64,000 nucleotides of DNA, taken from contig CM043700.1 of assembly GCA_023935145.1 (NCBI GenBank), positions 29,745,001 through 29,809,000 on the forward strand, given 5' to 3'. The stretch comes from Bretschneidera sinensis (lineage: Eukaryota; Streptophyta; Magnoliopsida; Brassicales; Akaniaceae). A program made the position numbers and the translations under genes. The notes beneath the pieces were generated by a model. It was given only the letters and a program-made list of their open reading frames with translations, had not been told where the DNA came from and did no database searches. Positions within the stretch are counted from its first letter, which is position 1. The number at the start of each line of letters is the position of its first letter. This document shows positions 33,607-46,430 of this stretch, piece after piece.

Positions 33607-34796
33607 TGTTGTGAGTTTTAAATTACTCGCAAGCGCACGAGTCGTTTGCAGTATAGCGTTGTGCAAGTGCGAGGTCGAATCCACAGGGAATTGCGTTGTG
33701 AAAGTATATTTTAAATCTAAACTAACTCTATCTTAACCTAGTTCCAAATTTCAGAATGATATTGCAAAAGAAATTAAAACTAAATTAAGTTGATTTTAAA
33801 ACTAATAATTAAAAACACTAAGGTTTCCGAATCCACCCCACCAAAGTTATGCATACATGTTCTAAAAATATAGCCTATCAAAACATTCCATGAATCCAAC
33901 TATAAGACAAAAAACAAAGAATATCCCAACTAAACCAAAAGCACCCAATGTATCCGTTCTTAACAAATCACAAAGAGAATCCAATTTAATCGAAAAGCAT
34001 TCAATGTATCCATAAGATGAAACACAAAGAAAATCCAACAGACAATTTAAACTCAATCAATTATAAGATCAACTCAAATAATTGACAGAACATTTATACT
34101 AAAAATTGTCAGATTTGTACAAGCAAATCTGAACTACTACGCCAAACAACGGCGGGGCTTCATCTTCAACCTTAGCTGAAGAGTCTAGCCACTCATAACT
34201 ATAAAACTATAATAAAAAGTGCTAAACATTTAAACTAAAACAACTGAATATAAAGAAATAAATAAAAAACTTTACATGGGAGAAATTCCACTCGCTGACG
34301 GGCGGCGCTTCCCCTCGTGGTAGCAATGCCTTCGGGATCCACCAGAGTGCTGGCGGACGTCCACCGGTAAACACCAAAGTGGCTTAGGAATTGTACACTG
34401 AATGATGAAGCCAAATAGTGTTTATATAGGGGAAGACCCGGAGCACTGCAGGTTTCAGATTCGATGTGGGATACTGCCCCGAGTGCGCTCGATCGCATAT
34501 CTGTTACGATCGATCGCAGACGCACTGAACAGCAACTATTTCGATGTAGGATGTTGACCTTGCGCTCGTTCATAGGCAGATGCGCTCGAGCGCAGGTGCG
34601 CTTGATCGCATATCTCGTGCGATCGATCACAATGTCTCCAGAAGCTTCACATCTCCTGAAATGCTTCATTTTCTCCACAAACCTATAAAAATACACAAAA
34701 CACAAGAAAGATGTAAAATAAAGTGAAATACTACTAACTAAGAGCATAACAAATATAAGTTAAGGGTCTAAAATATGCAATATTTAAGACTCATCA
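33607..34796 (-). repeat. Y 5' LTR
   Basis: Minus strand TGATGAGTCTT...CTCACAACA, 1190 bp. It contains GCGCTCGATCGCA-type units near 34480-34630 and the U5 block TCCCTGTGGATTCGACCTCG shared in form with other Athila LTRs. Confidence 0.85.
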
Positions 34797-35669
34797 CTTG
34801 CTCTTGATCTGTAGTTGAATACAGAGGACAAGTATAAGTATTATGATAAAAATGAGAGCATATAGCACATACCTGGCGTTGTGTAGCTTGTGGACTAGGT
34901 GAGTTGTTCTGATCAGCCATGGCTTTTATGAGCATGTCTAGCTTTCTTTCCATAGCAGCCATCTAATTCGAAGATCCATCATTGAAGCTCACCTAATACA
35001 TACCCTTGCTTTTAATTCCTTGTCTACCTCTCGAGGAGAATTGTTGGGTGTGCTCACTTAATGTCTCAAACAGCTCCATGGCTTCTTCATTAGTCTTCTC
35101 CATCAGCACACCTCCACAACCGGAATCCACTATACCTTGATTTATGCCACTCAAACCTTTATAGAAAGATAGGACCAGCTCATCTTGAGGTAAGTTGTGA
35201 TGTGGACATTTGAGTAGCAGCTCATTAAAGTGTCCCCATGCCTCGAAGAAAAAGTCTCAATCCCTTTGTTGGAAGGATTGAATCTCCTTCCTCATCTGCT
35301 TTGTCTTTTGGGCTGGAAAAAATTTCCTTAGAAATCTACTGGATAGCTCTTCCCAAGTATGGATGGAATTTGCAGGCAATGAATGATACCACATTTTAGC
35401 ATTATCTTTTAATGAAAAAGGGAAAAGAATTAACCTGATTCCCTCTTGATCGAGGCCCCGAATATGTTGGAACTTGCAGAGATCACAGAAATCTCGAAGG
35501 TGCAAGTGTGGATCCTCAGCAGGTGTGCCCCTAAAATGAGTCAAGGCACTGAGTATCTGTGGAGATATGTAATAATTTTCTTCCGCCTTAGGTTGATATG
35601 CAATGCATGAAGGATGGTTGAGGTTCTGTGGAATGAAGGATTGCTTCATAGGTCTCCGTTCTGGTGGCA
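34797..35669 (-). pseudogene. Z gag fragment
   Basis: Minus strand. The N-terminal part (about 35669-35257) is open: RRPMKQSFIPQNLNHPSCIA, LTHFRGTPAEDPHLHLRDF, LFPFSLKDNAKMWYHSLPA. Next to it lie EAWGHFNELL and FYKGLSGINQGIVDSG with stops, then a CCHC knuckle CAICSHFYHNTYTC near 34845-34885. It ends at DQEQ where Y inserted. It is the same gag subfamily as A2 and A3 but distinct from Y gag. Not functional. Confidence 0.85.
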
Positions 35670-35674
35670 GTTGG

Positions 35675-37000
35675 TGTTGAACAATTATCCACCTAAATAA
35701 ATAAGCAAATAATCGCACTCGTTTTACTTGCAAGTGCACAAGGTTAACTTAGTAATATAGTATGCGAAAGCAAGATCATCTCCACAGGGATTGGTGAATT
35801 TCGTTTTAGAATCATATTCGCAATGTAAAAAGATAGAAATAACAAAAGAGTTGATTTTTGATAAAGATAAAATAATAACAATAAAGGCGTAGGGACTTGA
35901 TATCCACCACTAATTATGCTACCACAATACAACAGTATGCCAATGCTCTACTCATGCCATGTATACCTAATGTTTGCCAACCTAAGGGCTTGGTCCACAC
36001 CTTAGGCTATTGATCTCCCTAAGCAACGAGTTAGGCATGGTGTATACTCTAACTCTTTTCTCTCTTAAAGGATTCAACATGGGTGTATACTGAGTTGTTC
36101 CTTAAGAGAGCATTAGGGCTGTGGAGATTGGCAACCACACGGGGCCTAGGGCTTGGTCCACTCCTGGTTTCCCATGTTGATTAACTCAAGAGTCCGGTGT
36201 GGATATCTTTGTTACTAATGTCAGACCCAGGACTCGGTCATCCAAATTGATCTAACTAACAAATCCATACCACATGCATATATTGATCAGATAAATACAT
36301 GAGGAATTTAAATAAACACAGGTATTAATCAAGTTAAGCAACACAACATAAATATCACAAAGGTACCAATACTGAATTATTGAATAAACATAATTAGGGC
36401 TTCAACAAGGCCCTTACTAAAAGTTAAGTACACATAATAAAAATAAAGGAAAGAAGAAACCCGAGAGAAGAGTCGTCAATTCTCCCCCACCGTTTCCTTC
36501 TGGCCTCCGACCTCCTAACCTAAAACTAAACTAAAACTAAAAGAAGATTGAAAGGTAAAAGATAGGATAAAAGAAGTGATTATTTGTGTGTGCTTTACAG
36601 GTGTATTTATAGGGCTTGAGTAGTCCTAGAAGGCTCATGAGTTCCTAAACTTTCCTAAAACACAAAACTCCTTTATTTCCAAAATAAGGTTCTGCAGTTT
36701 ACTGTTCACGCCCGTACATGTGCGCTCGATCGCATTGCTGCACTCGATCCTTCATGTGTGCGAACGATCGTATGTGCGCTCGATCGCATGCAGTAGTGCG
36801 ATCGATTGCACTTTGACCAGAAGCTGCTCCAGGATTTCCAGGCTTGTTCCCTTAAGTGCCAAAACTGCTTTCTTTTTCTCCAAGACCTATAAAAACATGT
36901 GAAACACACAAAATGGAGTAAAACAGACTAAAATATATAGACAAAGAGCTTAACATATGTAAATTAAGGGGCCGAAATATGAATATTTAAGCACTTATCA
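35675..37000 (-). repeat. Solo LTR B in Z gag start
   Basis: Minus strand TGATAAGTGC...GTTCAACA, 1326 bp, with GTTGG at 35670-35674 and 37001-37005. No internal sequence, so it formed by LTR-LTR recombination. It is a relative of LTRs A and C but distinguishable (for example GCCGAAATATG at its U3 start). Confidence 0.92.
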
Positions 37001-37005
37001 GTTGG

Positions 37006-37488
37006 TTGTAAAACTGTTCCATTGGTGCTTCACCCTCAAATTCTTCTTCTTTCTCCTTAAAGTTGTTTCTAGGCCTCTTTCGAATGATCTGCTCACTCTC
37101 TATATCAAGTGGAAGGATGGTTGTGTTCCTCACTCGAAGCCCTTGCATGAATCAGCAGGAATACCTTAGTGCAGCAGCTTCAGTACTGCTGCTTGGGTAG
37201 TCTCTAGACTATTTGCGGTCGAGCGCTCCAAGCACTGCACTCGATCGCACCAGTGCGCTCGATCACACTTAGGTTTGCGCTCGATCGCACTGCCAGAATT
37301 AGTACTGATGCACACCTGAAACAGAAAGCAAGAAAATAACAAAAACGAAGAATTAAGTTAGATAGTTGATGAAAATAAAATAAAACAAAACAGATTAAGA
37401 AAAATATTTAATGAAAATTAAGAAAATAAAATTGAACAAAATAAGAAAAATAAACGGGAAATAATTCTGAACAGAAATTTAGCACAAT
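37006..37488 (-). other. Z leader and gag start
   Basis: Minus strand leader between primer site and gag, with GCGCTCGATCGCA-type units (37215-37290). A gag start with decayed frame follows near 37150, reading like MQGLRVRNTTILPLDIESEQ. Confidence 0.65.
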
Positions 37489-37505
37489 CCCCGGCAACGG
37501 TGCAA
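37489..37505 (-). other. Z primer binding site, decayed
   Basis: Minus strand TTGCACCGTTGCCGGGG, matching the tRNA-Asp primer site except at its first bases. Confidence 0.75.
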
Positions 37506-37511
37506 AAAACT

Positions 37512-38861
37512 TGTTGTGCCAATTATCTACCTAAATTAATACGCAAATAATCGCACTCGTTTTAATTGCAAGTGCACAAGGTCAACTTAGTAGTATAGTG
37601 TGCGAAAGCAAGATCATCTCCATAAGGATTGGTGAATTTCGTTTTAGAATTATATTCGCAATGTAAAAAGATAGAAATAATAAAAGAGTTGATTTTGATA
37701 AAGATAAAATAATAAAGATAAAGGCGGAGGGACTTGATATCCACCACTAATTATGCTACCACAATACAATAGTATGCCAATGCTCTACTCATGCCATGTA
37801 AACCTAATGTTTGCCAACCTAAGGGCTTGGTCCACACCTTAGGCTATTGATCTCCCTAAGCAACGAGTTAGGCATGGTGTATACTCTAACTCTTTTCTCT
37901 CTTAAAGGATTCAACATGGGTGTATACTGAGTTGTTCCTTAAGAGAGCATTAGGGCTGTGGAGATCGGCAACCACACGGGGCCTAGGGCTTGGTCCACTC
38001 CCGATTTCCCATGTTGATTAACCCAAGAATTCGATGTGGATATCTTTTGTTACTAATGTCAGACCCAGGACTCGGTCATCCAAATTGATCTAACTAACAA
38101 ATCCATACCACATGCATATATTGATCAGATAAACACATATGAGGAATTTAAATAAACACAGGTACTAATCAAGTTAAGCAACACAACATAAATATCACAA
38201 AAGTGCCAATACTGAATTATTGAATAAACATAATTAGGGCTTCAACCAAGCCCTTACTAAAAGCTTAAGTACACATAAAAATAAAGGAAAGAAGAAACCC
38301 GAGAGAAGAGTCATCAATTCCTCTCCACAGTCTCCTTCCCCGATCTCCCGAACAAAAAGTAAACTAAAACTAAGAGAAGATTGATTCCCCCCAGAGGGGA
38401 GATTAAAAGATAAAAGAAGGGATTAGATGATGTCCATTGTGTGTGTTTTACAAGTGTATTTATGGGGGGTGAATAATCCTAGAAGGCTCAGGAACCCTAA
38501 ACTTTCCCAAAACATAAAACTCCTTTATTTCCAAAACTGGTTCTGCCGCTTTACTGTTCACGCCCGTATATGTTCGCTCGATTGCAAGGCTGTGCTCAAT
38601 CCTTCTTGTGTGCGCATGAGTGCTCATGCACTCGATCGCACCCAATAGTGCGATCGATCGCACTTTTGCCAATAGCTGCTCCAGGATTTCCAAGTTTCTT
38701 CCTTTTAAGCTCCAAAAGCTTCCAAAATACTTCCTTTTCTTCATAGACCTATAAAACCATGTAAAACATAGAAATGAAGTAAAATGGACTAAAATAACAT
38801 AAACTAGGGCTTAATAAATGTAAATTAAGGGGCTTAAATATGAATATTTAAGCACCTATCA
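37512..38861 (-). repeat. LTR C, 5' LTR of Z
   Basis: Minus strand TGATAGGTGC...GGCACAACA, 1350 bp, followed at 38862-38866 by TCTAA and then Tat sequence. It has one perfect TGCGATCGATCGCA at 38649-38662. Nearly identical to LTR A. Confidence 0.9.
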
Positions 38862-39456
38862 TCTAACTACTTGGAGGAGGCAAGTTGGGCTACTGCATCC
38901 GCTTAAGAGTTCTACGCTCGAGGAACCTAGGATATTTTGGATTCTCTAATGGTAACTGCAAGCTCTTGTGCTTTTTCTAAGCAGTTGATGATTTTCACCC
39001 CTTTTGCATTGTATTCATTGGTCATTTGGTTGACAACGAGTTGAGAGTCGCTGAAGACTTCTAGTGCTCGAACAGCTAATGCTTTTGCTAGCTTCATTCT
39101 AGCCAGCAGTGCTTCATACTCGGCCTTGTTGTGGGAGGCTTTTAATTCAAAACGGAGAGCATACTTGACCGAAAATCCTTTAGGACTGGTAAAGATAAGT
39201 CCTGCCCAGTTACCAGTGCTATTAGAAGATCCATTGACAAAAATTGTCTAGGTTTGTATCTGATCCTTATCTTCAAGCTCTTGCCCTTTAGAGGGCATTT
39301 TGGAAAATTTTGTTTCAACTATTAACTTAGCCAGAGCTTGAGCTTTAATGGCTATCCAAGGTTTATATCGGATGTCGAACTCTCCCAACTCGATAAACCA
39401 TTTTACTAGTCTTATAGAGATATCAGGCTTATGGAGTACATGTCTTAAGGGCTGGT
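38862..39456 (-). pseudogene. Tat RNase H end and archaeal-type RNase H
   Basis: Minus strand from 39451: the end of the Ty3-type RNase H (RHVLHKPDISIRLVKWFIEL, GEFDIRYKPW). After a linker comes an archaeal-type RNase H (FVNGSSNSTGNWAGLIF, where Asn replaces the first Asp of the usual DGSS; NKAEYEALLARMKLAKAL with the Glu; SDSQLVVNQM with the next Asp). Several stops. This second RNase H places the element in the Tat lineage. The frame is interrupted by A2 on one side and by Z on the other. Confidence 0.85.
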
Positions 39457-40743
39457 TGATAAGTGCTTAAATATTCATATTTAAGCCCCTTAGTTTACAT
39501 TGTTTAAGTTCCTAGTTTGTGTTATTTCATGCTATTTTATGTCTTTTCTATGTTTTCTAGGTTTTTGAAGAAAATAGAGCATTATCTGGCTTAGAGAACA
39601 AATCTGGAAGAACTGGAAGTTGCTTAGTGCGATCGAGCACAACACCTTGCGATCAAGTGCAATAGCAATCAAGTGCCCAAGCCAATGATAGAGTGCACCA
39701 GTGCTCGCGCGCACAAGAAGAGGCTCGAGCGCACTAGTTTGTGATCGAGCGCACATGTGCATCAATGAATAGTAAAACTGTAGAACCTATTTTGGAAAGA
39801 AGGGGTAGTGTTTTGTTTTACGAGTTAGGGTTTCCAGATGTCCTAAACCTTATAAATAGGCTTGTAAACACAGAAAGAAAGAAGGGGGATTTGAAGAGAG
39901 CTTGTGGAGACGAATTGACGACTCTTCTCCATAGTGTTTTCGGGTTTCTTCTTCCCTTTCTTTTATTTTATGGAGATGTTTAGCATCAAACTCATATGTA
40001 ACTAATTTACTAGTAAGGGCTTGATTAAAGCCCAGATTATATTTACTCAATAATTCAGTATTGACACCTTTGCGATAGTTATATTATGATGCTTAACTTG
40101 ATTAATGCCTGTTTTCTTGAATTCCTCATATGTGTTTACCTGATCAACATATGCATGTGGTATGGACTAGTTAGTTAAATCAATTTGGATGATCGAGTCC
40201 TGGGTTTAACAATAGTAACAAAAGAAATCCACGCCGGGTTCTTAGATTAATCAACATGGGAAACAGAGAGTATATACCATGCCCTAGGTCTCATATATTT
40301 GTCATTTTTCACAGATATTATGCTTCCTTAGATAACAACTTAGTATACACCATGCTAAATCCTTTAAGAAAGAAAAGAGTTAGAGTATACACCATGCCTA
40401 ATTCGTTGCTTAGGGAAATCAATAGATTAAGGAGTATACACCATGCCCTTCGGTTGACAAACATTAGGCATTCATGACGTGATTAAAGCATTGGCATATT
40501 GTTTTGTTGTGGTAGCATGATTAGTGGTGGATATCAAGTCCCTACACTTTTATCATTATCGATTCAAACTCAATATTTATTTCTCTTGTTTTATATTACA
40601 AATTTAATTCTAAATCAAAATTTACCAATCCCTGTGGAGATGATCTCGCATTTACACACTATACTACTATGTTGACCTTGTGCACTTGCAAGTAAAACAG
40701 TTCAATTATTTGCTTATTAATTTGGGTAGATTTTTGCACAAGA
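39457..40743 (+). repeat. A2 5' LTR
   Basis: 1287 bp. TATA-like TTATAAATAGGC is near 39848, and GCGATCGAGCGCA-type units lie at 39625-39760. In the U5 half, GTATACACCATGC or close variants occur four times (about 40268-40445). The U5 end has CCCTGTGGAGATGATCTCG. Confidence 0.9.
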
Positions 40744-40749
40744 AGTTTT

Positions 40750-40767
40750 TGGCGCCGTTGCCGGGGA
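40750..40767 (+). other. A2 primer binding site (tRNA-Asp)
   Basis: TGGCGCCGTTGCCGGGGA, perfect complement of the plant tRNA-Asp 3' end as used by Athila elements, six nt after the LTR. Confidence 0.92.
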
Positions 40768-41016
40768 TTGCATTAAATTTCTGTTTAGAATTATTTTTCA
40801 TTCAGTTTTATTTTTCTGTTATGTTTTATTTTTGTTTCATCAAATATCTAATTTATTTCTTCTTTTTTGTTTTTTTTTTTCTGTTTTAGGTTTGCAGCAA
40901 AGTAATTTCTGGCATTGCGATCGAGTGCAGTGCTTGGTGCAATCGAGCGTAAAAGGTCTAAAAACTACAAGAACAGCAGTACTGAAGCTGTTGAACTGAA
41001 AAGTACCAGCTGATTC
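40768..41016 (+). other. A2 leader
   Basis: T-rich stretch, then two GCGATCGAGTGCA-type units near 40915-40950 and a conserved segment before gag. Confidence 0.65.
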
Positions 41017-42520
41017 ATGCAAGGCCTTCGATCCAGGAATCCAACCATTTTTCCACTCGATACAGAGATTGAACGGACCATTTGACAGAGGCTTAGAGGC
41101 AACGTTGAGGAGGAAGATGAAGAATTCGAGGGAGAAGCATCAATGGCAGAACAACTTGACAACTAACCGCCACCAGAGCGAAGACCAATGAAGCAATCCT
41201 TCATTCCACGGAACCTCAACCAGCCCTCATGCATTGCTTATCAACCTAAGGCAGAAGGCAATTATTACATATCTCTGTAGATACTCAATGCTTTGACTCA
41301 TTTCAGGGGTACACATGCTGAGGATCCACACTTGCACCTTCAGGAATTCTTTGATCTCTACAAGTTCCAGCACATCCGGGGCCTACATCAAGGGGGAATC
41401 AGGTTAATTCTTTTCCCTTTTTCATTAAAAGATAATGCTAAGTTGTGGTACAATTCATTGCTTGCAGTGTCTATCCATACTTGGGAAGAGCTATCCAGTA
41501 GGTTCCTAAAGAAGTTTTTCCAAACACAAAAGACAAGAAAGATGAGGAAGGAGATTTAGTCTTTCCAACAGAAGGATGAAGACCTTTTTCTTTGAAGCAT
41601 GGGGACACTTTAATGAACTGGTACAAGCTTTCTATGAAGGTTTGAGTGACATAAATAAAAGTATTGTGGATTCAGGTTGTGGAGGTGTGATGATGAAAAA
41701 GAGTAGTGAAGAAGCCATAGAGCTGTTTGAGACATTAAGTGAGCACACCCAACAATTCTCATCTAGAGGTAGACAAGGAGTTAAGAGCAAAGGTATGTAT
41801 GAGGTGACTTTAAATGGTGGATCTTCAAACTAGATGGCTGCTGTGGAAAGTAAGCTAGATATGCTTGTAAAAACCATGGCTGCTCAGAACATCTCACCTA
41901 GTCCACAAGCTACACAACTCCAGGTATGTGCTATATGTTCTCATTTTGATCACACTACTGAAACTTGCCCTTTGTATTCATCCGCAGATCTAGAGCAAGC
42001 AAACTATATAGGACCAAACAACTATCCTCCTAAGAACAATCCATATGCAAATATCTATAATCCAATATGGCAAAATCTCCCCAACTTCTCATGGAATAAC
42101 AATCAGAATGCCCTGAACCTTCAAGAGTAGCAAAGGAATACCCAACCATTAGCCCAATCAGTTCTCGAATCAAAGAAGAGTGACCTAGAGAGTCTTGTAA
42201 GGCAATTGGTAACTCAACAACAGTAGCTGATGACTTCACAAGACCAATTTATGGCAGATGAAAGACAATTTCGGACTGAGCAAAGGCAAACCACTGCAAA
42301 GCATGAGCAAGCCATTCAAAGACTGGAAGTATAAGTGGGGCAATTGGCTAAGGAGCCGAGTGGAAGAAAGCAGGGTGAACTCCCAGCCCAAACACTACCT
42401 AATCTATGAGGACACCAGCAACTAAAGGCCATTACCACTCTCAGAAATGGTAAGATTATAGGATCTGATGAGCCTGCACAAGCATCTCTAGAGAAACCAT
42501 ATGCATCAAAGGTAAGTGAA
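41017..42520 (+). pseudogene. A2 gag
   Basis: Begins MQGLRSRNP at 41017. The capsid region is open from 41293 to 41559 (LTHFRGTHAEDPHLHLQEFF, LFPFSLKDNAKLWYNSL, KFFQTQKTRKMRKEI), then after a frame break FEAWGHFNELVQAFYEGL. The CCHC knuckle CAICSHFDHTTETC is complete near 41930-41972. A coiled, Gln-rich end follows. At least seven stops or frame changes. Capsid and nucleocapsid functions are inferred from family. Confidence 0.85.
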
Positions 42521-45500
42521 ATGGAGAAGGTGAATGCACCACCCTTCCCTCAAAGGTTAGTAAAGCCAAAGAAAGAAAATAAATTTCTCGATATTTTTAA
42601 AACTTTACGGAAAGTAGAAATAAACATTCCTTTATTAGATGCAATTCTACAAATCCCTGTTTATACCAAATTTTTGAAAGATTGTTGCACTCATAAGAAG
42701 AAGTTTCAGGAGAATGAAACAATGGCTTTAACTGAAGAGGTAAGTGCGGTATTGTTAAGAAAACTACCACCAAAGCTAAAAAATCCAGGTAGTTTTACCA
42801 TTCCTTGCAGGATAAGTGACTAGATTTTTGAGCGTGCACTACTGGATTTAGGAGTGGGTGTCAATTTGCTGCCATACATTATATTTGAAACACTAGTTTT
42901 GGACGAGCTTCAACCAACTTCCATCACCTTGCAATTAGCAGACAGAACCATCAAAAGACCAAGAGGTATTCTCGAGGATGTCTTGGTAAAGGTAGGTGAG
43001 TTTATTTTACCTGCTGATTTTATTGTATTAGATATGGAGGAATCCCCTATGACATTGCCTTTGCCCATCATCTTAGGATGATCCTTTATAAGAACTACTA
43101 ATACAAAAATTTGTGTGAAAAAGGGTATTGTAAGTATGAAGGTAAATGGTGAGAAGATAAAATTCAAAATATTTGATGCATTAAAATTACCCCAAGAGGA
43201 TATGGAATGTTTTAATGTATGTATGATGCAAGGTATTGTTGAGCAAGCTTTTCAGGTCCAGCACATTAATCCATTGGAGACCACCCTCACCCATAGTTTC
43301 ACAAGATCGGATATTGAGCCAGAATCTGAAGATGTTACTAATGACATCATTGAAGCTGTGCACCTTCTTGAGGTCTCTCCAAAACATTCAAGTAAGTATA
43401 CCCCTCCATTTGAACCTCTTGTGCCTACTAATACTACTCTTCTCCCTTCCATTATTCAGGCACCAAGCTTGGAATTAAAGAAGTTTCCAGAGCATTTAAC
43501 CTATGCTTATCTGGGAGAGAATAAGACATTACCTGTGATAGTTGCTGTGAATCTAAGTGTTAGGGAAGAAGAGAATCTGCTGAGAGTTCTTAGAGAGCAC
43601 ATAACTGCTATAGGATGGACCATTGCTGACATCAAGGGGATAAGTCTAGCCAAGAGCATGCATCATATCTACCTTGAGGATGAAGCAAAACCCACCTGGG
43701 ATGTTCAAAGAAGACTCAACCCACACATGAAGGAGGTAGTCAAGGTAGAGGTATTGAAACTGTTGGATGTTAGCATTATCTACCCTATCTCAGACAGTAA
43801 GTGGGTAAGTTCAGTCCAAGTTGTTCCGAAGAAGAGTGGGATCACAATGGTGAAAAATAAAGATGAGGAGCTAATACCTACAAGAATAACCATTGGTTGG
43901 AGGGTATGCATTGATTATAGAAGGCTGAACAAGGTGACCAGAAAAGATTATTTTCCCTTGCCCTTCATTGATCAGATGTTAGAGAGATTAGCTGGCCATA
44001 GTTACTATTGCTTATTAGATGGGTATAGTGGTTAAAATCAGATTGCAATAGCACCAGAGAACCAAGAGAAGACCACCTTCACATGTTCTTTTGGCACATT
44101 TGCTTACAGAAGGATACCATTCGGATTATGCAATGCACCAGCCACCTTTCAGAGATATATGATGAGCATTTTTTCCGACATGGTGGAAAAATTCATTGAG
44201 GTATTTATGGATGACTTTAGTGTTTTTGATTCTAATTTTGATGAATGCCTAAATCATCTGAAGAGTGTCCTCAAGAGATGCGAAGAATGCAACTTAGTGT
44301 TAAATTGGGAAAAATGTCACTTTATGGTTCAACAAGGCATTGTGTTGGGTCATTCCATTTCCAACAAGGGTATTGAGGTGGACAAGGCCAAGATCGACAT
44401 TATTTCAAAACTGCATCCTTCTCTAATAGTCAAGGGTGTCAGAAGTTTCCTTGGACATGCTGGATTCTACAGACGATTTATCAAGGACTTTTCTAAGACC
44501 TTTAGACCCCTCTGTGCACTGTTAGCCAAAGATACCAAGTTTGAATGGACTGATGACTGTATAGAAGCTTTCAACACATTGAAGAACTTGCTCACCTCTA
44601 CACTAATAATGATGACACCTGATTGAAGTCTTTCATTTGAGCTGATGTGTGATGCCAGTGACTTCGCCTTGGGAGCTGTCTTGGGCCAAAGAGTCAATAA
44701 GGTACCTTATGCTATCTATTATGCTTCTAGAACTTTGAATGATGTTAAATTATTCTACTACTGAGAAAGAATTGTTAGCTGTCATTTTTGCTTTGGAGAA
44801 GTTTAGATCATACCTGATTGGCTCTAAGGTTATTGTATTTACTAATCATGCTGCTTTGAGATATTTGTTTGCTAAGAAAGATGCAAAGCCTAGGTTAATC
44901 AGATGGGTACTCCTATTGCAAGAGTTTGACTTGGAGATTAGAGACAAGAAGGGCAATGAGAATGTAGTTACAGAACACCTATCTAGGCTACCTTATGAGG
45001 ACGATAAAAATGAGCTACCTTTGAATGAGAATTTCCCCGATGAACATTGTTCGCATTAGAGGTAACACTTCCATGTTATGCCGATATTGTGAATTATATA
45101 ACTACTAAGGTTTTTCCTCCAGGTTTGTCTAGTCAAGAAAGGAAGCGGTTGATATCTATATATTGACATTACCATTGGGATGACCTCTACCTATTCAAAT
45201 TCTGCCCTGATCAAATCATCAGAATGTGTGTCTTAGAGGACGAGTATTTGAGTGTATTACAACATTGCCATGAGTTTGCTTGTGGAGGACACTTTGGGGC
45301 CAAAAGAACTGCTCTTAAGGTATTACAATCAAGTTTTTATTGGCCTAATTTGTTTAAAGATGCATTTTCATTTTGTAGTTCATGTGATAGATGCTAGAGG
45401 ACAGGTAACATCTCATCCCGAAATCAGATGCCATTGCAAAATATTCATGTAGTAGAGCTTTTTGATGCATGAGGTATTGATTTCATTGGTCCATTTCCTA

Positions 45501-46430
45501 ACTCATATGGTTATTTATATATTCTTGTGGGTGTGGATTATGTGTCCAAATAGGTCGAGGCTGTCCCCTCAAAGACTAACGATCACAAAGTGGTTGTAAA
45601 GTTTTTACAAGATAACATCTTTGCTAAGTTTGGGACTCCAAGAGCAGTCATCAATGATGGAGGAAGCCACTTCCATAATCAATCTTTTGCTGCCTTGATC
45701 AAGAAATATGGGATCACCCATAAAATTGGCACTCCATATCATCCTCAAACCAGTGACCAAGTGGAGATAAGTAACCAAAAGATTAAAGGAATCCTGGAGA
45801 GGACTGTGAATCTTAGTAGGAAGGATTGGTCTTTGCGCCTGAATGATGCCCTATGAGCATATAGGACAGCTTACAAGACACCAATTGGGATGTCTCCATA
45901 TCAATTAGTCTTTGGGAAAGCATCATCTACCGGTGGAGTTAGAGCATCGAGCGTATTAGGCCATCAAGCAATTCAACTTTGGTATGAAACAAGCCAGTGA
46001 TAAGAGAAAGCTGCACTTGAATGAGCTGAAAGAATTAAGGCATGATGCATATGAGAACGCTAAGCTCTACAAGAAAAGAACCAAAGCCTATCATGATAAA
46101 CAACTAGTTAGGAAAGAGTTTCATGTGGGACAAAAGGTGTTGCTCTACAATTCCTGATTAAGATTGTTCCCAGGCAAGCTCAAGTCCTGATGGTCTGGTC
46201 TTTATATGGTCACCAAGGTTTTTTCTCATGGTGCTTTGGAGGTTCATGATTCCAACAGTAATCAGACATTCACGGTGAATGGACACAGAGTAAAGCCATA
46301 CCTTAAAATCAAATTGCTACCAAGAGATGAAGATTTGGCACTCCAGTCTGTCCAGTATATAGAGGTACCAAGAGCACTTGAGCCACATGTGGTGGACTTT
46401 AAGTGCTCCCTTCCACAAGAGTAGCACTGA
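42521..46430 (+). pseudogene. A2 protease-RT-RNase H-integrase
   Basis: Protease: ALLDLGVGVNLLPY (42836-42877). A linker leads to RT: CIDYRRLNKVTRKDYFPLPF, LLDGYSG, catalytic FMDDF with Asp codons at 44210-44215. RNase H: MCDASDFALGAVLG and [10 protein letters not shown], but a later Asp is changed in [10 protein letters not shown] (usual FTDH). Integrase: HHCC finger (about 45265-45395), then Asp in GIDFIGPFPNS, Asp in INDGGSHF (about 45650), and Glu in QVEISNQ, all three catalytic residues kept. A frame change at about 44740 and stops at many points (for example after the finger and at WAYRT). The longest open piece is 43115-44035. Dead, but only mildly decayed. Confidence 0.88.

Larger units (their letters stand above)
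28200..34796 (-). mobile_element. Athila-type element Y: gag-protease-RT N-terminus only
   Basis: Minus strand: 5' LTR (33607-34796), primer site, one long gag-pol frame with two stops, 3' UTR and a truncated 3' LTR (28200-28895). It inserted in Z gag just after the zinc knuckle (DQEQ). On the left, a deletion removed about 550 bp of LTR U5 plus adjacent Z sequence, so no target duplication can be checked. The LTR family differs from Z, A2 and A3 (starts TGATGAGTCTT). Confidence 0.85.
25750..38861 (-). mobile_element. Athila-type element Z, nested in Tat
   Basis: TCTAA flanks it at 25745-25749 and 38862-38866, and both end LTRs (A and C) are nearly the same. Minus-strand order: LTR C, decayed primer site, leader, gag (split by solo LTR B), element Y, a protease-RT linker remnant, 3' UTR, a 135-bp Tat segment, LTR A. 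RT, RNase H and integrase are absent. The PPT-proximal part of the 3' UTR is replaced by a copy of the Tat flank (see 27114-27248). Confidence 0.8.
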
